A DNA stretch of 64,000 nt from positions 8,490,046 through 8,554,045 of the forward strand of contig JAKZAP010000016.1 in the NCBI GenBank assembly GCA_023053575.1, read 5' to 3'. Shown piece by piece: positions 33,341 to 44,782 of this stretch (positions within the stretch are counted from its first letter, which is position 1; each line of letters starts with the position of its first letter). Under the pieces are notes generated by a model, which had not been told where the DNA came from, made no database searches, and was given only the letters and a program-made list of their open reading frames with translations. A program made the position numbers and the translations under genes. This stretch comes from Branchinecta lynchi (lineage: Eukaryota > Arthropoda > Branchiopoda > Anostraca > Branchinectidae).

Positions 33341-33964
33341 GTATCATTTAGTTGAATACGCCGAGTAATTTGGATTCTGCTAAGAGATTTTTTTTTATTT
33401 TCCACTATCTGCGCTCGTAGTGACGTTCAGAGTATCTACGGCTGTCCCCAGAGCGTAAATTCTACTATGACGCGGAATATTTGAATCGGCACACAGATGC
33501 GGCTTTTTAGTGGGTAAAAAAATTTCAGAAATCCTTTTCGTCAAGCATCCGACACAGGTAGTACCACAAATCTGACAGGGAAATTCCACTATTTGAAAAT
33601 TTGTTATTTGTGAATAGTGGAGCAACAAAGTAACGCATTTTCATCGGGTCTTCAAGCCTCTCTAAGTAAATAAGTGAGCGGTAACAAGACTGTCCCTTCT
33701 CTGCCCTTTTCAGTTAAACTTTAATAATTCCTCTTACTAACACACGGGTGCGCAAAAATATGTTATCAAACTTGTAATAGAGTAGTGTTTCCACAAGAGC
33801 AGCAGCAACAAGCTTATTGATTGTTTTAATATTTGAGTGGAAACTGCCTATGTGTCCTTTAAATCGTCGTTTGTGAGAAATGCAGTATTGCACTGATCTC
33901 GGGCATCGCAACCGAAAATGAACAAACAAGGACCTTCGAATTCAATAAGTTTAAATGAACATAC

Positions 33965-34199
33965 CTGGAGAGCCTCGAGGACCGACTGGACCAACCTGGG
34001 CCTGAAGGAATGAAAATGAGTCTGGGGACGGTCCCTTTTCTCCTCCACCTTGAGACTGCTGAAGTTGTGCAATAAGTGGAGCAACATCGGGGGGCGGGCC
34101 TGGGGGTCCAGGCATGCCAGGAATACCTGGGTTTCCAGGAGTACCAGGATTGCCAGAGTCTCCGGGGCGACCAATTGCGCCAGCTTCGCCACTAGGTCC
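33965..34199 (-). CDS. Collagen exon 6: minor helix, N-telopeptide and start of major helix
   Basis: Junction exon, residues 218-295 plus one base. It contains 12 further uninterrupted triplets of the minor helix (218-253, ending GPPGPP), then a 33-residue non-helical telopeptide (254-286, starting PDVAPLIAQ) with a single lysine, K272, in a GGGEKG context. The major helix begins at G287 (GPVGPRGSPG). By analogy with vertebrate N-telopeptides (DEK motif), K272 is the likely lysyl-oxidase cross-link residue; its partner would be KGHR in exon 8. An N-proteinase would have to cut between 254 and 265, but no canonical Pro-Gln site is seen. Donor gtatgt. Confidence 0.96.
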
Positions 34200-36550
34200 C
34201 TGAAATGACAGACACATAAGCGATCACAAATATTGTAGAATGCTCGAAAATGCTTGCAGCTATCATTTCCTAGCCTGGTTTAACTAAAACTAATTTCAGG
34301 ATTGATTAAAACGGGGCAAAGATCCGCCTGTACCACAGGAACTCGCCTCCAGAGGGAACTCAAAGATGCCATTAGGCCTGGTCTGGGGATTCCTCCTATC
34401 TGAAGCTCAATCTGAGCAGTTATGTTATGCTGAACTACTTTTGTTTTTAAAACTATTTATATTTACCTTTCCGTCCTCCCTCTGACTAAGCTGGTTAACT
34501 GAGACGATACGTTTTAAGCTGATGCGACCAGTCATGGATTTGGTGTGAATGTGTGGAAATGAATGAATGGAGAGAGGAGGTATGGTATTTGGAGAGAGGG
34601 AATATAATAAAGTTTGGATGGTAAGGGAATGAAGGATGGATGTTTTTAGTGTGACAGAAACTCGGGGGTTACTTGTTACTCCAGAGCTGCGACAGGGCAT
34701 AGAACAGGATTTTTAGACCAGGAGGTCTCGATGAAGATTTTTTAAGAGTTAGTTGTATGGAATTGTAAGTTTAATAGCATACGGTAGTAAGTGTTACCAC
34801 TGCATGCTACTAGCAAGACTGGATGCTACTGGATACTACTGCCTAAGATTAGCCCAGTCTAAATCACATTAAATGATAATATCCTATATTATTAAATATC
34901 AATACGTGCAACTTTTTCGTACACTTATCATACAACTACACAGGCTACAACTTTTTCATCCGGGTATTTTCCTTAGTCTTAAATATATTAATGTATTTAA
35001 AAAATTTCTTTGCCACGGCCCTCGGACTTTATCGGTAATAGTTTCAATATACGATACCCAGGGCCGTATCCAGGGGGGGGGGGGGGGGGGGAACATACAA
35101 AAATAACCTTTTATATAGGCTTTTCCCGCTGACCTATGTCTTTTTTGTCCGACCCGCAGGATAAATTCCCCGAAATAAATTCCTGGATACGGGGCTGACG
35201 ATACCCATATCGCCTCTGGAGGTATATAATAATATTGTATTTAAAGCCTTATAGCCTATATAGGTATGTATGTACAGTTTTGTTCAAATAAGGACAAGAA
35301 GAACCAGACATGCTACTGTATCAGGTAATGTTGACGCGTGTGAGTCATGTAGTGGGGAACCCCGATGAAAAATTTGTAGCCTGCGTAGTAGTATGGTAGT
35401 AGTACGAACACGTTACATGGACTACTATGTAATAGCAAAGAATACTATCATTTATTTTGCCTCAGACTGGTCCAATCTTATGTAGTAGTATCCAGTAGCA
35501 TCGTATCTTGCCATTGTAGCATCCGGTCTTGCTAATAGTAGCATATAGTAGTATGCAGAAACATGGTAGCCTTGAAGTAGAAGCATGTAGTAGCATCGTT
35601 AGTACTGCATGCTACTTTTTCGTACTACTTCATAGTACTATTTTGAGATAAATTTTTCATCGGGACAGGATTCGTCCCTCTAGACTGATCTGTATTTCTG
35701 AGGTATTGACGACATGTGTCGATGAGGCGCGCCTTCGAACACCGTTCTAACATGGTCTGCGGTCGTTCTGATAAGCGCCGCGTTCGTTTTCGTCGTTGTC
35801 GGTAAGAAGAACGTCGATTAAATATTTTCATATTAGTGTTTTCTTTGTCACGTTCTATAAACGTCGTTTCAAGAACGAAGTTGATCCGAAAACGCTAATA
35901 GTCGAACTAACTTAATATTTGCAACAGCAGCTATGATAAAGTACTAAAATGGATTTTAGCATAACATGACCATTGTTCTTTAAACTTGGTTCACAACTTT
36001 AATTTGTCGAGAATTTGGAAAATTCGCGCCTAATTACTGAACGCAGATGTTGAAAACGACTTTCCGGCTTTAAGGAACGACGAATGAAACGACAGTTCAA
36101 CAGAACAAAGAAAACTCCTTTTTATCGGCAGTTCAACGAAGATCACGAACGGCGTCGTAAAGGAAACGCTTGTAGTAGAACGACGGTTGGAACGGTGAAC
36201 CGAACGACGAAAACGAACGCAGCTAAGGTATCGGGCCTGCACTAGCCGTCTGCGGCGACTCACGGAAACATTCTGAGAGCTTAACCTACACTAGCTTACC
36301 GGTTACTAGATAATCCCGTTCAAAATCGAGGACCAAGAAATGAAACCAAAGTTTAGGTGGACGACTGGTGGGGCCTACCTCAACCAATCGTCATTTGAGA
36401 ATCAAATTTGCAACAAATCATGCTTTATGATGTTCAAGTTTTTCAGTGTCACGTCTCAGTCTTCGAACTTGACCTTAGAATTCTCCGTTACGTGTAAGAT
36501 CAACAGGCGAGCAGAAAAAAGGAAAGAGCGGGATAAAAATGAAGACTTAC
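34200..36550 (-). other. Intron 5
   Basis: Contains GTAGTAGCAT-type simple sequence (about 34760-34860 and 35380-35640) and a 139-bp hAT-like MITE (35059-35197). The rest is unrecognised. Confidence 0.85.
35059..35197. mobile_element. 139-bp hAT-like MITE with G run (8-bp TSD ACGATACC)
   Basis: TIR CAGGGCCGTATCCAGG / CCTGGATACGGGGCTG; ACGATACC at 35051-35058 and 35198-35205. A G run of about 18 directly follows the left TIR. hAT-type TIR start (CAGGG) and TSD length. Confidence 0.85.
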
Positions 36551-36601
36551 TCGCTCACCGGGCAAGGCAACAACTTCAGTTGGGGCAATACCTCTTCCAG
36601 C
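36551..36601 (-). CDS. Collagen exon 5: short linker and first triplet of minor helix
   Basis: A 51-nt exon, residues 201-217 (AGRGIAPTEVVALPGER). It has a good acceptor (attttcag) and donor (gtaagt), is phase 0 on both sides, and joins VWC exon 4 to the minor-helix exon 6. GER at 215-217 is the first Gly-X-Y triplet of the minor helix. It is small and easily missed, but is supported by phase and by the continuation into GPSGEAG. Confidence 0.85.
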
Positions 36602-38268
36602 CTGAAAATTAGAATTAGTATATTAGCCACGACACCGTGAGAAACCTGCAATACTCAAGAGTCGGGCAAGGACCAGTGATCCTATCGGTGAAAGGACCAG
36701 AGCTTTGCAGCTGAAGAAAAAATCTTCAGTCGCATCCGAAACCGGAAAATGGGTACCAGGAAGTCAACAAAAAAGATGTGATCTCATCCCAACACTCTGG
36801 ACTGTGCGAAAACGTACCCTGCGAATTTCAAACATTATAAAAAAAATTCAGGTCACTAGTATAATCATCAAACTCGATGAGCTGAATAGAAAGATGTCGG
36901 TTGCAGCGTTTTCTCCGCACAACGGTGTTGTCCATTTGTCTGAAGCGTAAATTTTGTTTACAATCTCCGTTGTTTCACTTGTTTCTTTTCTGAGAAATCC
37001 CTGTACTTGCGCAGTGAAACTGTCGGGATGAGACTTAGACCAAATTTCCATCTTACTTCCCTTTTCTAGTTTATTACATTTTATCGTTATTATCTCTCCT
37101 TTCCCGTTTTTCTTTACTTTATTTTTTTCCCCTGTGGACAACATTATTATTCTCATTATTAAAGGTTTAATTTTTTAATTTCCCAGATACATCCCTGCAT
37201 TTTTTAAGAAGCGCTTAACTGTTGCCCATAATCTAGAGTGACTGTAATTTTGTTTGAATATTAGTTAAAGGACGCATCGCACCAAATAGTGTTTCTGCTA
37301 AGATGCTCTGAGATTATTGAACACTTCGACACTTGACACTGATCTCTGCTTACAGGATTACACAAGGCTTCGGCTGCTGTTAGACCATCTCCAGACCCAC
37401 TGCCCCCGCTGGCAAATGCGGCGAAAACTGCATAGCCAGTTCTCTGACCAATAGGCTTCTCGGAAACGGTGTCTGATGCGTCGCGGAAACAGAAAAACAT
37501 GGCAATCGTAAAAGTCAGTGTGATGTGAAAAAACGGGGGGGGGGGGGGGCGAATAACCATATGAAGTGCAGAACCTCGGGAAAAGAATGGGTGGACAGAC
37601 TGCGGAGGTAGGGTGAATTAGTTTCATAGGTTCGACCGGTCCTTTAATACTTAACCTCACAATTTTCTCATAAAAGAAATCATGATCCACCAAATAATAG
37701 GGTTATTTTGAATATCTGATTATTTTAAAAATCCTGTGTTATTATAATTCTTGCAGGCTTGTCGAGTATTTGCGGTCAACCACGGACAAACACGGAAAGC
37801 GTGTTCCACCCTTTTTACAATGGTAACCATTAGTTACTATTTTTGTACCAGCCTCGTGAAAAGTTACTACTCTTGCCGTTTTCCCTTCTCGAAATAGTAA
37901 CTATTTGCTTACCCCGCTGGGGAGCATTCAGCATAGTATGCGTGGTAACTACGATCTCGGTGGCGCGATTGGCGGGATTAGCGCATGGCGCGATATTTTG
38001 CCAAAATTAGAAAAATTCGTTCCAGCCTTACACCAAGTAGCCACAAGCCGTGTCGTAATGCGTGGTCACTACGGTAAGTAGGGTGGAACACGAACAAAGT
38101 CGCTCCCGGTGTCACAATTACTGGTGACAGATAACGTATGTGAGGGCATTGTAGCCGTCTTTAACCACAGCCCGAAGAAAAACTTTGGGGAAACATGGAA
38201 GCGCGAAAGTTGTTCGCTATGGAGGGAAGTTTTGGTGGGGGATGGTGCCAAAAAATTCAGGTGCTTAC
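36602..38268 (-). other. Intron 4
   Basis: Contains a G run near 37538 and a MITE-2 copy (37798-38092). 36602-37535 shows no supportable exon (one candidate rejected on phase). Confidence 0.85.
37798..38092. mobile_element. MITE-2 copy 4
   Basis: About 295 bp, AGCGTGTTCCACCC to GGGTGGAACACG; right terminus slightly decayed. Confidence 0.7.
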
Positions 38269-38396
38269 CAAGTTATCTGCTTCTGACCTGACTTCCTCAT
38301 CAGCACAAACAGCGCAACACTGTCCAAGCGGAATGTATTCTTGAGTTTCACAGTCTAGTTCTGGACAAACTACACCGGCACAATTGTTACCACTTC
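38269..38396 (-). CDS. Collagen exon 4: second half of VWC domain
   Basis: Residues 158-200. It carries NNC (163), VVC (168), LDC (173) and the terminal CCAVC signature (184, 185, 188), which closes the VWC fold, followed by an acidic tail ADEEVRSEADNL. With exon 3 the domain has 12 cysteines rather than the usual 10; the extra pair (155 and 163) flanks the exon 3/4 junction. The exon ends on a complete Leu codon before gtaagc, in phase with the 51-nt exon 5. Confidence 0.95.
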
Positions 38397-39326
38397 CTAA
38401 AAAATAAGATAAACAAAATAAGTGGCAACGAGGGGTAGTACTGAAGAAAGCGCATCCTATCTATCAGTCCAAGTATTTCCAGCAACTGGTGTTCAACGAC
38501 TGCTACTCCAACACCAGAAAAGAAGAGGAATACACTGTCCCAATTCAGGCCGGATACTACAGCCAAAACAGGAGTACACTAAGCCGTTTTTAGATACCCA
38601 TGCACTAACGCTAGGGCACCCTGGCAGGGGGTGAGCATGGCACTCAGAGGTACGTGTACACCTTATTCCCCAGAGGGGCACCAGTATACAACAATTTAAA
38701 TGTCAGAATTAAATCCAGGATTGTTTAGTTACCAAAGTACTATTTAATGGTACCACTCTGCGGAATAAGAGTACACATTTTTATGAATACCATGCTCAGT
38801 TGGTCACCTCTACCATCATGCCTATAGCGTTTGAGCATGGTTTGAAAACAGAGATTAATGTACCACAATGAGCAAAACTGCTTAGGACAGGGACAAGAGC
38901 TTTCTTCTCTGGGTTTTTAAGTTCAAACTACATACAAACTTCATACAGTACTGAATTAAGTGTGTCCATTGGAGCAGGGGACAATTTCATAGGTAATCTA
39001 ACACTAAACAAAGGGGAACACATGGTCAGAGGTCAGCACCGGATACTGCACCCCACCGTTTCCGACGCTGCCAGACACTTCAACTGGTAGGGTGGTTGGT
39101 ACGTATCTCCTAGTATGTGGATAAACGAAGGACGACTGGAGACATTGCTGTGCATTTATAAAATAAGACGAGTTATTTGTATGTTTGTCTCTCGTTCGAC
39201 CTTTCTTAGTCGTTTGTTGTTTGTGTCTGCATTAATCGTCCTTCGAATGGCCAGTGGGCCAAAGAGATAACTTTCTCCAAGATGGGCTTTTTCACACCAA
39301 TCGTAAGCGTATCAAGAGGCTTTCAT

Positions 39327-39780
39327 TTGGGGAGAGGGCGTCATTCGGGAGGGGGGTCAATTGCTCACCCCTTAGCTTTCCAAGGGAGCCAGCAGCTACC
39401 CACGGAAAAATCGCAAAATCGGAACGAAAAGCAGACCACGGACTTACCAGAAGCGAATCCGAGCCCACTATATGTACAGATCAAAAGTTTCGTGACTCTA
39501 TGTCAATTACCTTTGATAGTGCAAAACGGATACGTCAGCTGAATTTTATTGGAGTTATATTTCGGCCCTTGTTGGCAAGGGTCCTCTTCAGGCTCAAAAC
39601 CGCTCAAGTTGGAAAAACGAACTTGTGGGAAACACAATGTGGGGAACACTTGGTGGATGCACCTGCTTGTCCACGGTCTGCTTTTCCTTCCGATTTTGCG
39701 ATTTTTCTGTGGGTAGCTGCTGGCTCCCTTGGAAATCTAAGGGTGAGCAACTGACCCCCCACCCCCTCCCCAAGGGCCCA
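39327..39780. repeat. Foldback with ~110-bp arms around a hammerhead-family copy
   Basis: Arm GGGGTCAATTGCTCACCCCT...AGCAGACCACGGA (39353-39441) is mirrored by TCCACGGTCTGCTTTTCC...GAGCAACTGACCCC (about 39669-39758); GC-rich ends extend it on both sides. A related single arm lies at about 40610-40680. Confidence 0.75.
39552..39595 (-). ncRNA. Hammerhead-like motif, copy D
   Basis: GAGC, CTGAAGA, stem-loop II, GAA, ATAT, A, ACTC: full catalytic core, with one mismatch in stem I (first base of the 3' arm). It lies between the arms of a longer foldback (39327-39780). Confidence 0.55.
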
Positions 39781-40375
39781 CACTACGTTCTTAGTGGCCA
39801 CTTACACGGGAGCCGGATTTCTTGGCGGCCTTCTCCCCCCCCCCCCGCGTAATGTCCATGGTCGAAGATGTAGTTCAATAGCGTTGACAAGTGATATCTG
39901 ACAACGCAAAATATCGATAGTGATAGCCGAATACTCGGGCAGAAGCATGCGATTAGCGCATGGACATTAGGCCTACACGAATCTAGGAAATAAGTAGTTA
40001 CGTACACAGTTTTGACGCTAATAAAAACTGGGAATTGCACAGATCTACTTGATTGCACTCAGTATAATGATAGAGGGAGGTTTTCCTAGAGGGTTATTGG
40101 TTCTTGCTACAAGACTGAACCATAACAGTAGACGATGGGTTGCAGACCTCAAATTACGCAACCTAGGAATTGGCCTCAAAAATGTTAAAAGGAAGTTTCT
40201 GTGTAGCCTTAACTCGGTCCTGGGTAATTAAGATTTTGACAGTTAGGCTCTGGTTGGGACTGAAGAAATTTTCCTTCAAGCCAAATTTCGAGGTTATGTA
40301 ATTTGAGGTTGTAAGTGGTAAGCAAGCTCTCCTGTAAGTATTAAGCAAAAAGCAGGAGTTAGTCTGTAACCATAC

Positions 40376-40507
40376 CTCGGTTGCATCCTTGGAGCGGCTG
40401 CCTACAGTCAACTACGCCAAACTGGCAGGTACAATCAGTGCAACTGTCGGGACTCCATTTCTCTCCATTTTGGTAAGTTTTCCCTTCAAACGTGCAAGTG
40501 CGAAGGC
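40376..40507 (-). CDS. Collagen exon 3: first half of VWC domain
   Basis: Residues 114-157 plus one base of codon 158. It contains CTFEGKTYQNGEKWSPDSC, CTDCTC and GVVDC, the classic first half of a von Willebrand factor C domain (C, C-x2-C-x-C, C). Cysteines are at 118, 136, 139, 141, 148 and 155. VWC domains in procollagen N-propeptides are known to bind TGF-beta/BMP ligands in vertebrates; whether this one does is unknown. The exon ends CGA G before gtatgg. It pairs with exon 4, which completes the domain. Confidence 0.95.
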
Positions 40508-40839
40508 CTGCGACACACAAAGCATTGGGTTAGAACACGGCACATTCCATGACTACTTTCGGACCTCATTCCTAGCGAGGGGATGCGTACTAGCCCCACG
40601 GGTGTCATTTGGTGGTGGCGGGGGAAGGGTTAATTGCCCACCCCTAGCTTTCCTAGGCGGGCCGCAACCATCCACGAAACAATACCAAGTAAGACATAAG
40701 ACATTTGAGTTGGATTCAGGTTGGAGGTCGGACTCTTCATCTAAATATAGCCATGAATGCCACAGATCTAGTCTCCAAGGCCCTGACCCCAATATAAATC
40801 ATAGCCCCCCCTCCCCTCACTCAACGATGCCCTTTTTTC

Positions 40840-41270
40840 TTTTTCTTTTGGCAGGCTTCTCTTTTACTGGAAAATTTTTGACCAAAATGGACTTTAGTTA
40901 CGCAGTTCCATCCTTAAAGGACCCATCTTGCTTATTACGCCTATTATATTATCCCTTGCTCCCATGGGCATTTATAAGCTTCTGAAATCCCCGCCATTCG
41001 CCACTGTTTCGTTTTGTTGCTACGACTTCTTCGGGCTTTTTTCGCTCAGCAGAGTTTCGTCTGTCAGGCAACACAAACTTAGCCGGAAGTTTCAGGACCC
41101 AGACAACTCTTTCACAAATAAAGTCATGCGAAGCTTCAGATTCTTGTTTTCCATCTGGAAGACATGTCTATCTTCTGTTTTGGACCTAATTTCTTTGGCT
41201 TGATTTCCCACTTTTAACCACGGCCCGATCAGTTTTCAAACATTTTGCGCCTCGCCTTCGCGGCGAGGGC
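40840..41270 (+). repeat. Repeat shared with 50220-50560
   Basis: Shared words include GGACCC(A/C)TCTTGCTT, TGGGCATTTATAAGCTTCT/TGGAGCTTCT, GACAACTCTTTCACA and CAAACATTTTGCGC/CAAATGTTTTGCGC. Confidence 0.55.
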
Positions 41271-41605
41271 TCATTTCTGAGCCATTTCATCGTGAAAAGA
41301 CCCCTTCCAGCAAGAGTCGTGCTTTAAACAGGGACACATTTTATAGCAGAAGTCACTGAGCCTGGTAGAACATGCCCAGAAATTTTAAATAAGCAGCACA
41401 CCAAAATCATAAGCATAAACGCAAGCAACCTTGCAAAGGACGTTCAGACCCAAACTAAAGTTATGGTATACTAACGGTAATCTAATGTGTGAAAAGGCGA
41501 TTGAACCTCTAGATGGCGCGTCGAAGCAATGGTATGGGTAAACTTTCCCGCAAAACAGTTATCTATCTCTAGTTCTGTATATCTCGTCTATACTCATGAT
41601 ACACA

Positions 41606-41902
41606 GAGCGTGTTCCATCCTACTTACCGTAGTTACTACGCATGACGTCACGAATTCTGGCTTTTTGCCGTCAAGGCTGGAACGATTTTTCTATTTTCCA
41701 GCCAGGATCTCACGCCAGGGGCGAATCCGACCAATCACGTTCCAGAGATGCGTAGTTACCACGCTCCCGAGCATGGTAAGCAAATAGTAACTATTAGTTA
41801 CTATTGCGACAAGGTTGGAACGGTCAGCGTAGTAACTTTTCGTGAGGATGGAACGGAAATAGTAACTAATAGTAACTATTGTTACAAGGGTGGAACACGC
41901 TC
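41606..41902. mobile_element. MITE-2 copy 5 (inverted, TSD ACA)
   Basis: 297 bp, GAGCGTGTTCCATCC to GGTGGAACACGCTC, in opposite orientation to the other copies; ACA at 41603-41605 and 41903-41905 suggests a 3-bp TSD. A fragment of the family also lies at about 55800-55865. Confidence 0.78.
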
Positions 41903-42073
41903 ACAGTCTATGTCTAAGCTATCTCGTCTACACCTAGACTCACAGTGTACTGACAGTGTACGTACGGACAAAAATATCCCGACCACCAGGAGGTGAAAAG
42001 TATCTGATATGAGGAACAGGATGGGGGCCGGGTGGTCATTTTTATACGTAGTGAACTGAAAGACAAACATGCT

Positions 42074-42146
42074 CCTTAGTCGGGATTTGAACCCAGGACC
42101 CTCTTCTTACAAGGCAGGCGCTCTACCATTTGAGCGACCGAGGGGC
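42074..42146 (-). pseudogene. tRNA-like sequence (Thr-TGT type), decayed or SINE head
   Basis: The minus strand has an A-box-like GCTCAAATGGTAGAGCG, anticodon-region CCTTGTAAG (TGT) and a strong B box GGGTTCAAATCCC. The anticodon stem and acceptor stem have several mismatches, so it is more likely a pseudogene or a tRNA-derived SINE head than a working tRNA. Confidence 0.55.
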
Positions 42147-42603
42147 TTGTGAACAGAGTTCGCAAACCACTACAATAGTCTGGTAGGAGCCGGCCATACG
42201 AACAGTGATCCAGCCCGAAGGCAAATTCATGTAACCAGTTCACATCCCCATGTCACGGAAATTAATAATAATACATAGATGGCACTTTACACAAGGGACT
42301 TATAGTTTCTGACAAACATAAAATACTGAGTCTAGAATATTGAAGACTTAATCTCAAACATTTTAACGACAAATTCGCAAACCCTTATGGTTACCCCATA
42401 GAGACCGGAACTTTGGTAAAATGTCCACACACCCCACCAAGACCAAGCTATTTATCATTCGACCAATTATTTCGTCTCCAGTCGTTAGATCTGCTCTCTT
42501 CGGACAGTTATGATTGCTGGGGCGAATCCGGCCTATACACATTTAAAGTACGACTGGCTTTGCCCTCGGACTCCGTCGTGATAGTACGGCATTACAATGT
42601 AAC

Positions 42604-44284
42604 AAGACCAAAGGTTTCGATGGGATCCCAAAAATTCAATATCTGATCCAGACAACAGGGTCTTGTCTTAGCCAGATCCAGTCTTCGCCAGACTCCTTGA
42701 ACATTTTTACAATTAAAATTCAGAAACAGATTAAGGCAAAATAGCTAATCACCTGAGAAAACCAAGTTCAGATTTGGATTCAGCATGTGTGTTTACCCCT
42801 ATCATATCTGTTTTGACGAAAACTTCCTGCCACTTCTGCTAATTTCCCGGTTCCGGCCGAACTCCAGAACTACTTGTCCGGCGAAAAAAGAAAGCTCAAA
42901 CACGAAATCAGGGTATCTTCTTTCCCCAGTAATGAACATCTAATCAAGTTCAAATAGAAATTTAGCTTATAACAAATTTTCCGATTCCAGCCGGATTCCG
43001 GTCGAACTATATGTCCGGGTAAAATATGATTGTCATACAGGGACTCAGCATCTCTTCTTACCCCTAAATCGCTTATCTAATCAACTAGAAATAAAACTTT
43101 GACTTCCAACAGTTTTCCGGTTTTGGCCGGATTCCGGACGAACTATACATGTCCGGGTAGAAACTTGTTTTCACATAAGTGTTCAGCATGTCTTCTTGCC
43201 CTAAATCGAACATCTAATCAACTCCAAATAAAACTTTTAATTTTGACAAACTTTCCGGTTTCGGCAGGATTCCGGTCGAAATACTTGTCCGTCGAGAAAA
43301 TAGTTTTCACCATCGTCTTCAGCATGTCTTCCTACCTCTAAATCGAACATCTAATCAACTTCAAATAAAACTTTTACTTTCAACAAACTTTCCGGTTTGG
43401 GCCGGATTCCGGGCGAAATACTTGTCCGTCGAGAAAATAGTTTTCACCATCGTCTTCAGAATGCCTTCCTACCCCTAAATCGAACATCTAATCAATTTCA
43501 AATAAAACTTTTGCTTTCAACAAACTTTCCGGTTTGGGCCGGATTCCGGGCGAAATACTTGTCCGTCGAGAAAATAATTTTCACCATCGTCTTCAGCATG
43601 TCTTCCTACCCCTAAATCAAACATCTAATCAACTTCAAATAAAACTTTTACTTTCAACAAACTTTCCGGTTTGGGCCGGATTCCGGGCGAAATACTTGTC
43701 CGTCGAGAAAATAGTTTTCACCATCGTCTTCAGCATGTCTTCCTACCCCTAAATCGAACATCTAATCAATTTCAAATAAAACTGTTACTTTCAACAAACT
43801 TTCCGGTTCGGGCCGGATTCCGGGCGAAATACTTGTCCGTCGAGAAAATAATTTTCACCATCGTCTTCAGCATGTCTTCCTACCCCTAAATCGAACATCT
43901 AATCAACTTCAAATAAAACTTTTACTTTCAACAAACTTTCCGGTTTTGGCCGGATTCCGGGCGAACTACTTGTCCTTGTCCGTTTTCACCATCGTGTTCA
44001 GCATGTCTTCTTACCCCATAATCGACTATCACATTAGCTGTTTCAAAACATTTTGTTTGTCCCTTAATTTGAATCCCCTCCCCCACCCCTAAATGTAGAG
44101 CTACAAAGCCCATCTACGAACTTGACTGGTCCGACGACCCAACGAACCCTCACACCAAGTTTCATCAAAATATCTCATTCCCTTCGAGAGTTATCGTGCT
44201 TACAGACGGACGGACGGACGGACAGACGGACAACTTTTGCGATGTCATAGGTATCCCTCCACTTACGTTTTGGGATCCCAAAAA
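42604..44284 (+). mobile_element. 137-bp-core element, full copy with 8 tandem units
   Basis: Left end AAGACCAAAGGTTTCGATGG; the CCGGATTCCGG word recurs every 137 bp at 42991, 43128, 43265, 43402, 43539, 43676, 43813 and 43950. A conserved tail follows (AAATGTAGAGCTACAAAGCC, ATCAAAATATCTCATTCCC, GGAC-rich tract, TTACGTTTTGGGATCCC). Non-coding; repeated short ORFs are by-products of the tandem. It resembles tandem-core non-autonomous elements (Helitron-related pearl/HINE type) in design; family assignment is inference. Confidence 0.8.
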
Positions 44285-44782
44285 GTCTCTCGTACATCGG
44301 GCTTTATTGGTTGCACATCGCCGAATACGGATTAACAGGATTAACACTCTAGAATGCAAAATACTGCAGATTAGGATAAATTAATCTGCTGAATTTAGCA
44401 TTCTAGCTTTTTAATCCTGTGTCGGATTTTAACTCTCCGAATTCGGAATAGAAATCACCAAATTTGGTGATGGGCAACCATTAAAGTCCGCTAAACTCTT
44501 TACAGTGTAGGCTTTACTGGCTAAAATGTAGTGCGTGGGCTTTGCCGGAGCGCCCAACAATCCACAGCTAAGGAAAGGCAACGGGGCAAACATAGGAAGT
44601 AAAGTAGCGGTATGCTTATTTGAACGTCGCCTAATAGAGAAACGGTCGTCGAAGAAAAAACTAAAACCCATACGCGGCAAGTTTTACTGCAAAATACTTG
44701 CGAAAAACGTTTATTCCATTCCTGTTTCATTAGTTGCGTTTTTGATCCAAATTCTCCTATTTCGCGTTTTTTGACTATTCAG

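Larger units (their letters stand above)
25215..33964 (-). other. Intron 6, largest (8.75 kb)
   Basis: Separates the telopeptide exon from the main run of helix exons. It holds a repeat shared with 44783-45075 (25310-25640), a ~52-bp tandem repeat (26758-26885), MITE-1 (27979-28390), a 430-bp tandem-unit element (29210-30985), and a LINE (about 31020-33340) split by another such element (31894-32976). 27060-27975 and 28400-29200 are unrecognised. Confidence 0.85.
38397..40375 (-). other. Intron 3
   Basis: Contains a long foldback (39327-39780) with a hammerhead-family copy between its arms. 38397-39320 and 39790-40375 are unrecognised. Confidence 0.85.

Noticed and set aside
37354..37472. 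Minus-strand candidate exon (open frame TVSEKPIGQRTGYAVF... with plausible AG and GTAAGC borders) between exons 4 and 5
   Set aside because: It would have to start with two bases of a split codon, but exon 4 ends and exon 5 begins on whole codons; in phase 0 it hits a stop. Exon 4 joins exon 5 directly without it.
39254..39754. Plus-strand 166-residue ORF
   Set aside because: It runs through both arms of a foldback and a hammerhead-family repeat; the apparent internal symmetry is from the inverted repeat.
42074..42146. Functional tRNA-Thr(TGT)
   Set aside because: The B box is good, but the anticodon and acceptor stems have multiple mismatches, so it was listed as a tRNA-like pseudogene.
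43397..43889. Series of near-identical 72-residue plus-strand ORFs (also 57280-57844)
   Set aside because: They arise from the 137-bp tandem unit; 137 is not a multiple of 3, each ORF is just one unit plus overlap, and nothing suggests coding selection.
42991..43960. Regular 137-bp spacing considered as a CRISPR-like array
   Set aside because: Units are contiguous and fully similar with no unique spacers, and the context is eukaryotic.
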